DNA of 64,000 nucleotides from Streptomyces sp. PT12 (GTDB lineage: Bacteria; Actinomycetota; Actinomycetes; Streptomycetales; Streptomycetaceae), in assembly GCF_003311645.1 (NCBI RefSeq), contig NZ_QEST01000080.1, forward strand, positions 1 through 64,000, written 5' to 3'. Below the pieces are notes generated by a model that was not told the origin of the DNA, did not search any database, and was given only the letters and a program-made list of their open reading frames with translations. This document shows, piece by piece, positions 44,107 through 53,288 of the stretch. Both the position numbers and the translations under genes were made by a program. Within the stretch, counting starts at the first letter, position 1, and the number at the start of each line of letters is the position of its first letter.

Positions 44107-45320
44107 GCGCGGCAGGAGCGAACGGGCCGAGCCGGGTGCTGGTGCTCAACTCGGGGTCGTCGTCGCTGAAGTACCAGCTGCTCGACATGGCCGACCGCGC
44201 CCGCCTCGCCACGGGCCTGGTCGAGCGGATCGGCGAGCGCTCGGCCCGGCACGTCCACACCCCCGCCGACGGCGAGCCGCGCGAGCGGGAGCGCCCGGTG
44301 GCCGACCACACCGAGGCGCTGAAGGCCGCGGCCGACGAGCTGGCGGCCGACGGGCTCGGCCTCGACTCCCCCGAGCTGGTCGCGGTGGGCCACCGCGTGG
44401 TGCACGGCGGGCGGCGGTTCCGCGAGCCGACGGTCGTGGACGACTCGGTGCTCGCCGCGATCGAGCGCCTGTCGCCGCTCGCGCCGCTGCACAACCCCGC
44501 CAACCTCCAGGGCATCCGCACGGCCAGGGCCCTCAACCCCCGGCTGCCTCAGGTGGCGGTCTTCGACACGGCGTTCCACACGACGATGCCGGAGCACGCG
44601 GCCCGTTACGCCATCGACGTCGCGACCGCGGACGCGCACCGGGTGCGGCGTTACGGCTTCCACGGCACGTCGCACGCGTATGTGTCGCGGCGCGCGGCCG
44701 CGCTGCTGGGGCGGGCGCCCGAGGACGTCAACGTCATCGTGCTGCACCTGGGCAACGGCGCCTCGGCCGCCGCGGTCGAGGGCGGCCGCTGCGTGGACAC
44801 CTCCATGGGCATGACCCCCCTGGAGGGCCTGGTGATGGGCACCCGCTCGGGGGACGTCGACCCCGCGGTGATCTTCCATCTGGCGCGCAACGGCGGGATG
44901 GCGCTCGACGACATCGACCGGCTGCTCAACCAGCGCTCGGGCCTGGCCGGGCTGTGCGGCGACAACGACATGCGGGAGATCCTGGCGCGGCGCGACGCGG
45001 GCGACGAGCGGGCGCGGCTGGCGTTCGACATCTATATCCACCGGCTGCGCCGCTACATCGGCGCCTACTACGCGGTGCTCGGCCGGGTGGACGCGCTGGT
45101 GTTCACGGCGGGCGTCGGGGAGAACGCCGCCCCCGTGCGCGCCGCCGCCGTGGAGGGCCTGGGCTCCCTGGGGCTGGCGATCGACGAGGAGCGCAACGGC
45201 GCGCGAACGAAGGGGCCGCGGCTCATCTCGCCGGAGTACGCTCGGGTCGCGGTCGCCGTGGTGCCGACCGACGAGGAGCTCGAGATCGCCACCCAGACGT
45301 TCGCGCTGGTCGGCTCATGA
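44103..45320 (+). CDS. ackA: Acetate kinase
   Basis: A 405-residue ASKHA-fold kinase that makes ATP and acetate from acetyl phosphate. Signatures are VLVLNSGSSSLKYQLL at the N-terminus, GHRVVHGG, VFDTAFHTTMPEHAARYAI (catalytic Asp), RRYGFHGTSH, HLGNGASAAAV and FTAGVGENA. The GTG start overlaps the pta TGA (GTGA), so the pair is translationally coupled. With pta it carries acetate overflow, and with pyk downstream it links to the end of glycolysis. Confidence 0.96.
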   Translation: MSAAGANGPSRVLVLNSGSSSLKYQLLDMADRARLATGLVERIGERSARHVHTPADGEPRERERPVADHTEALKAAADELAADGLGLDSPELVAVGHRVVHGGRRFREPTVVDDSVLAAIERLSPLAPLHNPANLQGIRTARALNPRLPQVAVFDTAFHTTMPEHAARYAIDVATADAHRVRRYGFHGTSHAYVSRRAAALLGRAPEDVNVIVLHLGNGASAAAVEGGRCVDTSMGMTPLEGLVMGTRSGDVDPAVIFHLARNGGMALDDIDRLLNQRSGLAGLCGDNDMREILARRDAGDERARLAFDIYIHRLRRYIGAYYAVLGRVDALVFTAGVGENAAPVRAAAVEGLGSLGLAIDEERNGARTKGPRLISPEYARVAVAVVPTDEELEIATQTFALVGS

Positions 45321-45383
45321 CGCTCGGATAGCCTGATCCCGTTGAAAATTCAGCCACGGAACAAATCGATAGGATCCGCCACC

Positions 45384-46814
<1,431 letters not shown>

Positions 46815-46828
46815 GCGACGCCCCGCCG

Positions 46829-46875
46829 CGGGCCGACCGAAGGGATCCCGGGGGGATCAGGGGGCGGTCGGCCCG
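46829..46875. terminator. Hairpin at the pyk / GLGN-protein convergence
   Basis: Perfect 11-nt arms (46829-46839, 46865-46875) enclose 25 bases that include the palindrome GGGATCCC. The right arm lies in the last codons of the minus-strand gene. It probably ends both transcripts. Confidence 0.5.
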
Positions 46876-48302
46876 TCGTTCGTCGTGTACAGGCGCATGC
46901 CCCGCATGGTCAGGGTCCCGCCGAACTGCCCCGCCTGGATGACGGACACGTCCGTGAAGAACACCTCGGGCAGGTCGAGCGGCGGCGGGGACTCGGGCGA
47001 GAAGACGATCGGGATGACCCCGAACAGCTTGCCCTCAAGGCGCTCGGTGTACATCGTCACGGTGCCGCCGCGGAAGGTCGAGACGGACCCCGGGTCGGTG
47101 GCGACGTGGTGGCGAACGGCGCTCTCGCCGTCCACGATCTGGTGCAGGTCGCCGATGTCCACCATCTCGGCCGTGAACTTGAGCGCCTGCTTCACCGTGC
47201 CGTTGGCCGTGGGGATGTTGACGACACCGTGGTAGTCGAGGCCGCTGAGGTCGAGCAGCGTCGCCTCCAGGTACCAGGGGGCGTCGGGCAGCGGCAGGGG
47301 CGGCACCTCGTCGACGCCGTCGGCCAACTCCCGCACGGGGCAGGGGAACGGCACCAGGCCGTTCTCGTCGGGCGCGAACGGGTCGGCGGGCTCCTCGGGC
47401 ACGGGCTCGGGCTCGGGCACGGGCACGGGCTCCGGCTCGGGCTCCGGCTCGGGTGACTCCTCGGCCAGCTCCTCCGCCTGCCGCGACGCCTCCCCGGGGT
47501 CGGCGGGCCGCTCGGATTCCCCTGGGGTCTCCGGTGGGCCGGACCCCTCGCCGCCGCCCCCGCCGCTCCGCTCCCCGTCGTCACCCTCCTCGCCCTCGTC
47601 GCCCTCGTCGGGGCGGCCGGGGTTGAAGATGTGATCGAGGCCCTGGCCGATGTCGCCGAGACCGTCCCCCAGGCCGTTGCCGAGCCCGTTGCCGAGCCCG
47701 TTGCCGAGCCCATGGCCTAGGCCGTTGCCTAGGCCGTTGCCTAGGCCGTTGCCGAGGCCCCCGACCAGGCCCAACGGGTCGCGCGGGTCGGGCTCTTCCT
47801 CCGCGGCACCCGGCTGCGCCTCGGGCTCGTCCTCGGGGCGGCCCTCCTCGGGCTCGGCCGACTCCCGGCGCGGGGCGGCGGGTTCGCCCTCCGGCGCGTC
47901 CCCCGCGGGCTCCTGCGGCTCCTGGGCGGCCTCGGGCTCCTCCGGCGGGGGTGCGGAGCCCTCGTCCGGCGCGGGCTCCTCCTCGGGCGCCTCCCGCTCC
48001 TCCTCGGGCTCTTCCTCCGCGGCACCCGGCTCCCCCTCGGGCTCCTCCTCGGGCTCCTCCTCGGGCTCGGCGTCGGGGAGTTCGACGCAGGAGTCGCCGC
48101 GGAAGGGGTTCTCCGGCTGCGGGTCCGCCTTCGCCAGGGGCGAGGTGAAGCCCATGCCCAGGAGCGCGGCCGACGGCATCGCCGCCAGGGCTATCGCCTT
48201 GCCCACCGGCATGTGGAGCCGCCGCAGCAGCGATCTACGCGCGGAGCCGTGCCGGGGCCCCTCCTCCGCCATGGCCACCGGAGCTATGTCGTCACTCGGC
48301 AC
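46857..48302 (-). CDS. Secreted Glu/Pro-rich protein with GLGN tetrapeptide repeats, unknown function
   Basis: A 481-residue exported protein. The N-terminus is basic, then a hydrophobic segment (VGKAIALAAMPSAALLGMGF) ending near PLAKA-DP acts as signal peptide. Mature regions in order: an acidic Glu/Pro/Ala repeat region (about residues 80-180), a run of GLGN-type tetrapeptides (about 183-225), another acidic and Pro-rich linker with PEPEPEPEPVPVPEPEP, and a folded C-terminal domain (about 330-480) starting near FPCPVRELADG. That domain resembles the neighbouring DUF6230 protein in its beta-rich pattern and its terminal AGQFGGTLTMRGMRLY-like strands. GTG 48302 has AAGGGG 7 nt upstream and overlaps the DUF6114 gene by 11 nt. 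Last gene of a three-gene operon. Confidence 0.75.
   Translation of the reverse strand: MPSDDIAPVAMAEEGPRHGSARRSLLRRLHMPVGKAIALAAMPSAALLGMGFTSPLAKADPQPENPFRGDSCVELPDAEPEEEPEEEPEGEPGAAEEEPEEEREAPEEEPAPDEGSAPPPEEPEAAQEPQEPAGDAPEGEPAAPRRESAEPEEGRPEDEPEAQPGAAEEEPDPRDPLGLVGGLGNGLGNGLGNGLGHGLGNGLGNGLGNGLGDGLGDIGQGLDHIFNPGRPDEGDEGEEGDDGERSGGGGGEGSGPPETPGESERPADPGEASRQAEELAEESPEPEPEPEPVPVPEPEPVPEEPADPFAPDENGLVPFPCPVRELADGVDEVPPLPLPDAPWYLEATLLDLSGLDYHGVVNIPTANGTVKQALKFTAEMVDIGDLHQIVDGESAVRHHVATDPGSVSTFRGGTVTMYTERLEGKLFGVIPIVFSPESPPPLDLPEVFFTDVSVIQAGQFGGTLTMRGMRLYTTNDGPTAP
47671..47754 (-). repeat. 12-bp coding repeat encoding GLGN
   Basis: Seven consecutive 12-bp units encode Gly-Leu-Gly-Asn with minor changes (one His for Asn). 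Some units carry the palindrome CCTAGG at their junctions, so the array could expand or contract in frame. Confidence 0.85.
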
Positions 48303-48855
48303 GTCGCATCCCCTTCCCCGCATCCCTCACGCCCTCGGGTGCGGTCCCTTCGAAGCCCGCCAGCGCGCTGCCCGTCCCGGGCGGCGTCTCTCTCGCCTCG
48401 GAGCGGACCGGCTCCGCCTGCGCGCCCCGCGCCCCGTCCGCCTTGGCCGTGGTCCTCTCCCCCGGCACCCACGCCACGCTCATGCCGCCACCGATGAGAC
48501 CAAACAGGTAACCCACCACAAAACCACCGAAATTGGACACGATCAGCGAGACCAGGGCCAGCAGGATCGCCGCAACGCCCGCGAATATTCGGACGTGCGG
48601 CTGGAACCACATGGTCAGCCCGAGCACGACCAGCAGGACGCCGATGACCAGGGACCCGGCGCCCGCCGTGGTGGCCATGCGGATCGTCAGATCGCCGAAG
48701 GTGACGTACCGGTAAGGGAAGTAGCTGATGGGCAGCCCGGCGATCATGGTGAAGAGCCCGGCCCAGAACGGCCGACCCCACCGGAAGTGACGGAAGCCGA
48801 CACGGACCCGGGTGAGGATCGAAGCGATGGACAGTCCCTCGGTGTTGGTGCTCAC
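48292..48855 (-). CDS. DUF6114 family membrane protein
   Basis: A 187-residue integral membrane protein of unknown function. A basic N-terminal segment (RVRVGFRHFRWGRPFWAG) leads into four predicted transmembrane helices: FTMIAGLPISYFPY, GAGSLVIGVLLVVLGLTMWF, IFAGVAAILLALVSLIVSNFGGF and GYLFGLIGGGMSVAWV. The cytoplasmic or external tail is charged. The GTG at 48855 has GGGGAG 8 nt upstream. It lies between a DUF6230 secreted protein and the GLGN-repeat secreted protein; this arrangement recurs in streptomycetes by my recollection, so the membrane protein may anchor or export them. Confidence 0.8.
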   Translation of the reverse strand: MSTNTEGLSIASILTRVRVGFRHFRWGRPFWAGLFTMIAGLPISYFPYRYVTFGDLTIRMATTAGAGSLVIGVLLVVLGLTMWFQPHVRIFAGVAAILLALVSLIVSNFGGFVVGYLFGLIGGGMSVAWVPGERTTAKADGARGAQAEPVRSEARETPPGTGSALAGFEGTAPEGVRDAGKGMRRAE

Positions 48856-48988
48856 AGCACGTACTCCCCTGGTGGCACGGTTCAGTAGCGGGATGCACGA
48901 TACGGTGGCCGGCCGCGCGGCCCGCGCGGCGATCGGCCCCCGGGGCGAAGACGGCACTCCGGCTCCGCCCCAGGCGACGACTACGCCG

Positions 48989-49606
48989 TCAGAAGCATTC
49001 GTTCTCGCCTCTGTGCAGACTCAGGCTGAGATCGCTGAGCTTGAACGTGCCGGCCGAAGTGGCCCAGGCGGTCTGCTGGATACCCGTGAGCACCGCACGG
49101 TCGGCCTGCTGCGCGAACGAACCGGGCACGGTGTCGCCCGTCGGGGTCGGTCCCTTGGTGGTGTCGTCGACGCTCACACCGATGTCGATGTTGGTGAACT
49201 CGGCATCGGCGTTGAGCTGTTCGAGGTCGATGAACAGGTTCTCGGCCTCCACCGGATTGCCGGGGTCGGTCCCGGCGCGGATCCTGACGGTGACCTCCCC
49301 GAGGAACGGAATCCCCGGAATCACCACCGACTGGCAGAGGTCGGTGATGTCGGCGCTGTCGAACGCCGACACCGCGACGGCCCGAGGCTCGCCCCCGGCA
49401 GGCCGGACGACCGTGCCGTACTGGACGAAACCCTCGCCGATCAACTCATCGGCGCTGACCTTGAACTCCTGACCCGACACGGCGAACGAAGCGGCGAGCG
49501 CGCCCTGGGAGAGCGCGACGCCGATGACTGCTGTCGCGGCCACGCTCGGCACCATGACCAGCCCGAAACGCCGCCATCTGGTGCCGCCGCGAGCCTGTGA
49601 CTCCAT
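48989..49606 (-). CDS. DUF6230 family secreted protein
   Basis: A 205-residue exported protein. A twin basic start (RGGTRWRRFG) and hydrophobic core (LVMVPSVAATAVIGVAL) form a signal peptide with likely cleavage near ALA-AS. The mature part is beta-rich with conserved blocks FKVSADELIGEGFVQYG, VSAFDSADITDLCQSV and GTFKLSDLSLSL. No enzyme motif is visible. Older annotations of this family as cholesterol esterase are not supported by what I see. A near-consensus GAAGGAGGA ribosome-binding site lies 6 nt before the ATG, suggesting abundant expression. First gene of the operon, with a 467-base upstream region. Confidence 0.85.
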   Translation of the reverse strand: MESQARGGTRWRRFGLVMVPSVAATAVIGVALSQGALAASFAVSGQEFKVSADELIGEGFVQYGTVVRPAGGEPRAVAVSAFDSADITDLCQSVVIPGIPFLGEVTVRIRAGTDPGNPVEAENLFIDLEQLNADAEFTNIDIGVSVDDTTKGPTPTGDTVPGSFAQQADRAVLTGIQQTAWATSAGTFKLSDLSLSLHRGENECF

Positions 49607-49863
49607 GACTTTCCTCCTTCTCGGACGAACATCTCCGTACGGCGGGCCGATCTGCGGTCAGCAGGCGTCCTGCGTGGCGGAGAGGAGAAGCACGTTGTCA
49701 CCGGACTGCACCCCGGAGACAGCCACTGGCCGCCATGGGGGTAGCGCGGCTCGCAGGGACCAGGTCCCGCCGGCTGACGGGAACCCCCCTGATCCGAGGC
49801 CGACGCGTGGCTCCATCGGCTTGGCCGATCGTGGTGCATCTCACGGATTCACACAAGGGGTTC

Positions 49864-49879
49864 ATTACCAGCCGGTAAT
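49864..49879. promoter_or_regulatory. Palindrome ATTACC-N4-GGTAAT, candidate operator
   Basis: Perfect 6-nt arms flank AGCC, about 260 bases upstream of the DUF6230 start. The form is typical of a TetR- or GntR-type regulator site. No regulator gene is adjacent. Confidence 0.45.
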
Positions 49880-49993
49880 AGCGGTGTGGCCATCCGGTGG
49901 AGAACGCCCCCCGTTCCGCACGCAGGGCACCCATCCGCGAATGACCCACGGGAGAACCAATCGGACGTAACCCCTGGGAAACATCCGCCGGGC

Positions 49994-50008
49994 ATCACAC
50001 AATGTGAT
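49994..50008. promoter_or_regulatory. Palindrome ATCACA-N3-TGTGAT, candidate operator or hairpin
   Basis: Perfect 6-nt arms with a 3-nt centre lie immediately next to the thioredoxin gene terminator. It may be a protein-binding site or an extension of the terminator structure. Confidence 0.35.
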
Positions 50009-50048
50009 GGCGGCCACGTTTGCCAAGCTTTGGTAAAGCGTGGCCGCC
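50009..50048 (-). terminator. Long hairpin terminator of the thioredoxin-TPR gene
   Basis: Outer perfect 10-nt arms (50009-50018, 50039-50048) enclose a second, imperfect pairing (TTTGCCAA with TTTGGTAAA), giving a stem of about 18 bp. It lies 25 bases after the stop. Confidence 0.7.
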
Positions 50049-50073
50049 GTACTGTTGATGAGGGACAGTCGGC

Positions 50074-51054
50074 TCAGAAGAGCACGCGCGCCAGGGCGCC
50101 GCGCGCGGCGACCACCCTGGGGTCATCGGCGCCCACGACCTCGAACAGCTCAAGGAGCCGCAGCCGCGCCGTGTCGCGGTCGTCGCCCACCGAGCGCTGC
50201 ACCGCGCCGACGAGCCTGCCGAACGCGTCCTCGACATGGCCGCCGAGCAGGTCGATGTCGGCGACGGCCAACTGGGCCGCGATGTCGTCGGGGCGCTCGG
50301 CGGCGTCCTTGCGCACCCGCTCCGCGTCCACGTCCCGCACCCGGCTCAGCAGCTGCGCCTGGGCGAGGCCGAGCTTGGCCTCCTCGTTCGCGGGCTCGTC
50401 GGACAGGACGTTCTGGTAGGCGGTGATGGCGCCGCCGAGGTCGCCCGAGTCGAGCGCGGCGTGGGCGGCGGCCAGCGCGGGGTTGTCGGGAACGGCGGGC
50501 GCGGCCTGCTGCGCCTCGGCCGCGGCCCGCGCCCGCTCAGGGTCGACCGGGGCGCCGACGATGCCGAACCGCTGCTCGGCGGCGGCGATCAGCTGGTCGA
50601 GCACCTGGCGGACCTGCGGCTCGGGCGCGGCGCCCTGGAAGAGGGGCAGCGCCTGCCCGGCGATCACCGCGAAGACGGCGGGGATGCCCTGCACGCCGAA
50701 CTGCTGGAAGAGCGTCTGGTTGGTGTCGACATCGATCTTGGCGAGCACGAACCGCCCCGCGTACTCGGCGGCCAGCCGCTCCAGGATCGGGCTCAGCTGC
50801 CTGCACGGCTGGCACCAGTTCGCCCAGAAGTCGATGACGACCGGCACCTCGGCGCTCCGCTGGATCACGTCGCGCTCGAAGCCCGCCTCGTCGACGTCGA
50901 TCACCAGCGACACCTCGGCCGCCTGCTGCCCGCCGTCGGACTGGGCCGCCGCCCGCTGAGCGCGGGCCTGCTCGGCCTTCTGCTTGGCCTCTGCGGCCGC
51001 CTTCACCGCGGAGAGGTCAACGGCTCCGCTCATGGACACATTGCGTGGCTGCAT
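50074..51054 (-). CDS. Thioredoxin-domain TPR co-chaperone (CnoX/YbbN-like)
   Basis: A 326-residue cytoplasmic protein. An Ala/Lys/Gln-rich helical N-terminus (AKQKAEQARAQRAAAQ) precedes a thioredoxin fold (about residues 50-160) with active site WANWCQPCRQL, so both redox cysteines are present. FGVQGIPAVFAV provides the cis-Pro. The C-terminal half (about 190-326) is TPR-like with ALDSGDLGGAITAYQNVL and the YbbN block DDIAAQLAVADIDLLGGHVEDAFGRLV. YbbN/CnoX proteins protect client proteins from oxidation and pass them to GroEL or DnaK. Strong purine-rich stretch GGAGGGGGGA lies upstream of the ATG. Confidence 0.92.
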   Translation of the reverse strand: MQPRNVSMSGAVDLSAVKAAAEAKQKAEQARAQRAAAQSDGGQQAAEVSLVIDVDEAGFERDVIQRSAEVPVVIDFWANWCQPCRQLSPILERLAAEYAGRFVLAKIDVDTNQTLFQQFGVQGIPAVFAVIAGQALPLFQGAAPEPQVRQVLDQLIAAAEQRFGIVGAPVDPERARAAAEAQQAAPAVPDNPALAAAHAALDSGDLGGAITAYQNVLSDEPANEEAKLGLAQAQLLSRVRDVDAERVRKDAAERPDDIAAQLAVADIDLLGGHVEDAFGRLVGAVQRSVGDDRDTARLRLLELFEVVGADDPRVVAARGALARVLF

Positions 51055-51157
51055 GGGACCAGTCTCCCCCCTCCGCGAGCCGTTCGGGTACGGCCCCCGG
51101 CCCGAGCGTCACCGGCGCCCGCGCCGGGGCCCGCACCGGGGCCCGCACCGAAGGGCA

Positions 51158-52858
51158 TCAGAAGCCCACCGGCTCGGTCCAGGTGCCCCACTCCTCCCGC
51201 AGGACGCCGCAGATCTCGCCGAGCGTCGCCTCGGCGCGGACGGCGGCGAGCATGGGCTCGATCATGTTCGCGCCCGAACGGGCCGCGCCGAGCAGCCCGT
51301 CGAGACCGGCGCGCACCGCGGCCTCGTCGCGCCCGGCGCGCCGGTCGGCCAGGGCGCGCGCCTGCTCGCGCTCCACCTCGTGGCTGACGCGGAGGATCTC
51401 CAGGTCCCCGGTGACGGACCCGGTGTGGGCGTTGACGCCGACGACGCGCTTGTCGCCCTTCTCGAGGGCCTGTTGGTAGCGGAACGCGGACTCCGCGATC
51501 TGCCCGGTGAACCAGCCGTCCTCGATGCCGCTGAGCAGCCCCGAGGTGATGGGCCCCACGGGGAAGCGCCCGTCGGGGACGGCGCGATGGCCGCGCTCGG
51601 CGATCTCGGCGAAGATCTTCTCGGCGTCCGCCTCGATCCGGTCGGTCAGCTGCTCGACGTACCACGAGCCGCCCAGCGGGTCGGCGACGTTGGTGACGCC
51701 GGTTTCCTCCATGAGCACCTGCTGCGTGCGCAGCGCGATCTCGGCGGCGCGCTCGCTTGGCAGGGCCAGGGTCTCGTCCAGGGCGTTGGTGTGCAGGGAG
51801 TTGGTGCCCCCGAGGACGGCGGACAGCGCCTCGACGGCGGTGCGCACGACGTTGTTGTACGGCTGCTGGGCGGTCAGCGAGACGCCGGCGGTCTGGGTGT
51901 GGAAGCGCAGCCACTGCGCCCGCTCCGAGGTCGCGCCGTAGACGTCGCGCATCCAGCGGGCCCAGATCCGGCGCGCCGCGCGGAACTTGGCGATCTCCTC
52001 GAAGAAGTCGAGGTGCGCGTCGAAGAAGAAGGAGAGCCCCGGCGCGAAACGGTTGACGTCCAGGCCCCTGCTGAGCCCCAGCTCCACATAGCCGAAGCCG
52101 TCGGCCAGCGTGTAGGCCAGCTCCTGCGCGGCCGTGGCCCCGGCCTCCCTGATGTGGTACCCGGAGACCGAGAGCGGCTTGTACGCGGGGACGCGCTCCG
52201 CGCAGAACTCCATCAGGTCGCCGATCAGCCGCAGATGCGGCTCGGGCGCGAACAGCCACTCCTTCTGCGCGATGTACTCCTTGAAGATGTCGGTCTGGAG
52301 CGTGCCGTCGAGCGTGGCGACGTCCACGCCCTGCCGCTCGGCCGCGACCAGGTACATGCAAAAGAGCGGGACGGCGGGGCCGCTGATCGTCATCGACGTG
52401 GTGACCTCGCCCAGCGGGATGCCGCGGAAGAGGATGTCCATGTCGGCGGCCGAGTCGATGGCCACCCCGCAGTGGCCCACCTCGCCGAGCGAGCGCGGGT
52501 CGTCGGAGTCGCGGCCCATCAGGGTCGGCATGTCGAACGCCACGGAGAGCCCGCCGCCGCCCGCGGCGAGGATCATGCGGTACCGCTCGTTGGTCTGCTC
52601 GGCGTTCCCGAAGCCGGCGAACTGGCGGATCGTCCACGTCCTGCCGCGGTACCCGGTGGGGTAGAGGCCGCGGGTGAACGGGAACTCCCCGGGCCAGCCG
52701 ATGCGCTCGAAGCCCTCGTAGCGGTCGGTCGGGCGCGGTCCGTACACGGGCTCCACGGGGTCGCCGGAGAGCGTGGTGAAGTCGGCGTCCCGGGTGCGGG
52801 CCGCGTCAAAGCGGGCCTGCCAGCGTCGGCGGCCCGCCGCGATGTCGTGTCCTTCCAT
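51158..52858 (-). CDS. icmA: Isobutyryl-CoA mutase large subunit
   Basis: A 566-residue coenzyme-B12-dependent acyl-CoA mutase subunit that interconverts isobutyryl-CoA and n-butyryl-CoA with a separate B12-binding small subunit. The methylmalonyl-CoA mutase barrel is clear (FPFTRGLYPTGYRGRTWTIR, GGGGLSVAFDMPTLMG, NVADPLGGSWYVE). Two residues decide specificity: Phe80 in TIRQFAGFG and Gln198 in EYIAQKEWLF. Methylmalonyl-CoA mutase has Tyr and Arg at these sites, whereas IcmA has Phe and Gln. There is no C-terminal B12 domain, and IcmB is not encoded in this window. The ATG is leaderless after TAACTT, which overlaps a 20-bp palindrome. meaB lies 10 kb away. Confidence 0.92.
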   Translation of the reverse strand: MEGHDIAAGRRRWQARFDAARTRDADFTTLSGDPVEPVYGPRPTDRYEGFERIGWPGEFPFTRGLYPTGYRGRTWTIRQFAGFGNAEQTNERYRMILAAGGGGLSVAFDMPTLMGRDSDDPRSLGEVGHCGVAIDSAADMDILFRGIPLGEVTTSMTISGPAVPLFCMYLVAAERQGVDVATLDGTLQTDIFKEYIAQKEWLFAPEPHLRLIGDLMEFCAERVPAYKPLSVSGYHIREAGATAAQELAYTLADGFGYVELGLSRGLDVNRFAPGLSFFFDAHLDFFEEIAKFRAARRIWARWMRDVYGATSERAQWLRFHTQTAGVSLTAQQPYNNVVRTAVEALSAVLGGTNSLHTNALDETLALPSERAAEIALRTQQVLMEETGVTNVADPLGGSWYVEQLTDRIEADAEKIFAEIAERGHRAVPDGRFPVGPITSGLLSGIEDGWFTGQIAESAFRYQQALEKGDKRVVGVNAHTGSVTGDLEILRVSHEVEREQARALADRRAGRDEAAVRAGLDGLLGAARSGANMIEPMLAAVRAEATLGEICGVLREEWGTWTEPVGF

Positions 52859-52864
52859 GCCGCC

Positions 52865-52894
52865 AAGTTACTTGGACGTCCTAGTAAATGTCGA
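52865..52894 (-). promoter_or_regulatory. icmA promoter (TCGACA-N18-TAACTT), leaderless
   Basis: On the minus strand a -35-like TCGACA is followed after 18 bases by TAACTT, and the ATG follows 6 nt later. The elements fit a housekeeping sigma promoter with transcription starting at the start codon. Confidence 0.5.
52868..52887. promoter_or_regulatory. 20-bp palindromic operator overlapping the icmA promoter
   Basis: TTACT-T-GGACGTCC-T-AGTAA is palindromic except for one mismatched pair. It covers the spacer and part of the -10, a position expected for a repressor. The regulator is unknown; the MarR protein encoded 1 kb away is one candidate. Confidence 0.65.
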
Positions 52895-52931
52895 GCCGAA
52901 CGCCCCCGGAGAACCGGGGGCGGCGCCCTGG

Positions 52932-53270
52932 CTACGCGCCGACCGGCTGGGCTGGCTGGTCGTCGGCGTCGATCAGCGGCGCGACCTCGGCCCTGATCCG
53001 CCGCTCGACGAGGAACGCCGCGAACGGGATCGTCCCCGAGAGCAGCACCCAGAGCAGCTTGCCGAACGGCCAGCGGGCCTTCTGCCCGAGGTCGAACGCG
53101 AACACCAGGTAGACCATGAACAGCAGGCCGTGCGCCTGGGAGACCATGAGGGTGAGGTCCTCGCCCCGGTCGAAGCCGTACTTGAAGACCATGCACGTGC
53201 ACAGGACCAGCAGCATCACCGCGGTGACATAGGCCATGACGCGGTACCGCGTGAGCACACTCCGTTTCAT
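52932..53270 (-). CDS. DUF3817 domain membrane protein (first copy)
   Basis: A 112-residue integral membrane protein of unknown function with three predicted helices: VMAYVTAVMLLVLCTCMVF, QAHGLLFMVYLVFAFDLG and LLWVLLSGTIPFAAFLVE. The family hallmark AHGLLFMVYL and the ending FLVERRI are both present. It lies 18 bases downstream of a MarR regulator on the same strand, but has its own leaderless -10 (TAGGCT). A second DUF3817 gene with a MarR neighbour is found at 58806. Confidence 0.85.
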   Translation of the reverse strand: MKRSVLTRYRVMAYVTAVMLLVLCTCMVFKYGFDRGEDLTLMVSQAHGLLFMVYLVFAFDLGQKARWPFGKLLWVLLSGTIPFAAFLVERRIRAEVAPLIDADDQPAQPVGA

Positions 53271-53277
53271 GCGGGCG

Positions 53278-53283
53278 AGCCTA
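53278..53283 (-). promoter_or_regulatory. -10 element of the first DUF3817 gene
   Basis: TAGGCT on the minus strand ends 7 nt before the ATG at 53270, within the 18-base gap after the MarR gene. Confidence 0.45.
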
Positions 53284-53288
53284 TCGGG

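Larger units (their letters stand above)
49607..50073. other. Upstream region of the DUF6230 operon
   Basis: 467 bases hold the terminator of the thioredoxin-TPR gene at one end and the promoter and leader of the DUF6230 operon at the other. Two short perfect palindromes (49864-49879 and 49994-50008) are the only operator-like elements I can point to. The AT content rises around 49850-50035. No gene is apparent. Confidence 0.55.

Noticed and set aside
47671-47754. Intergenic repeat array
   Set aside because: All units are multiples of three inside an open minus-strand gene and encode regular GLGN tetrapeptides.
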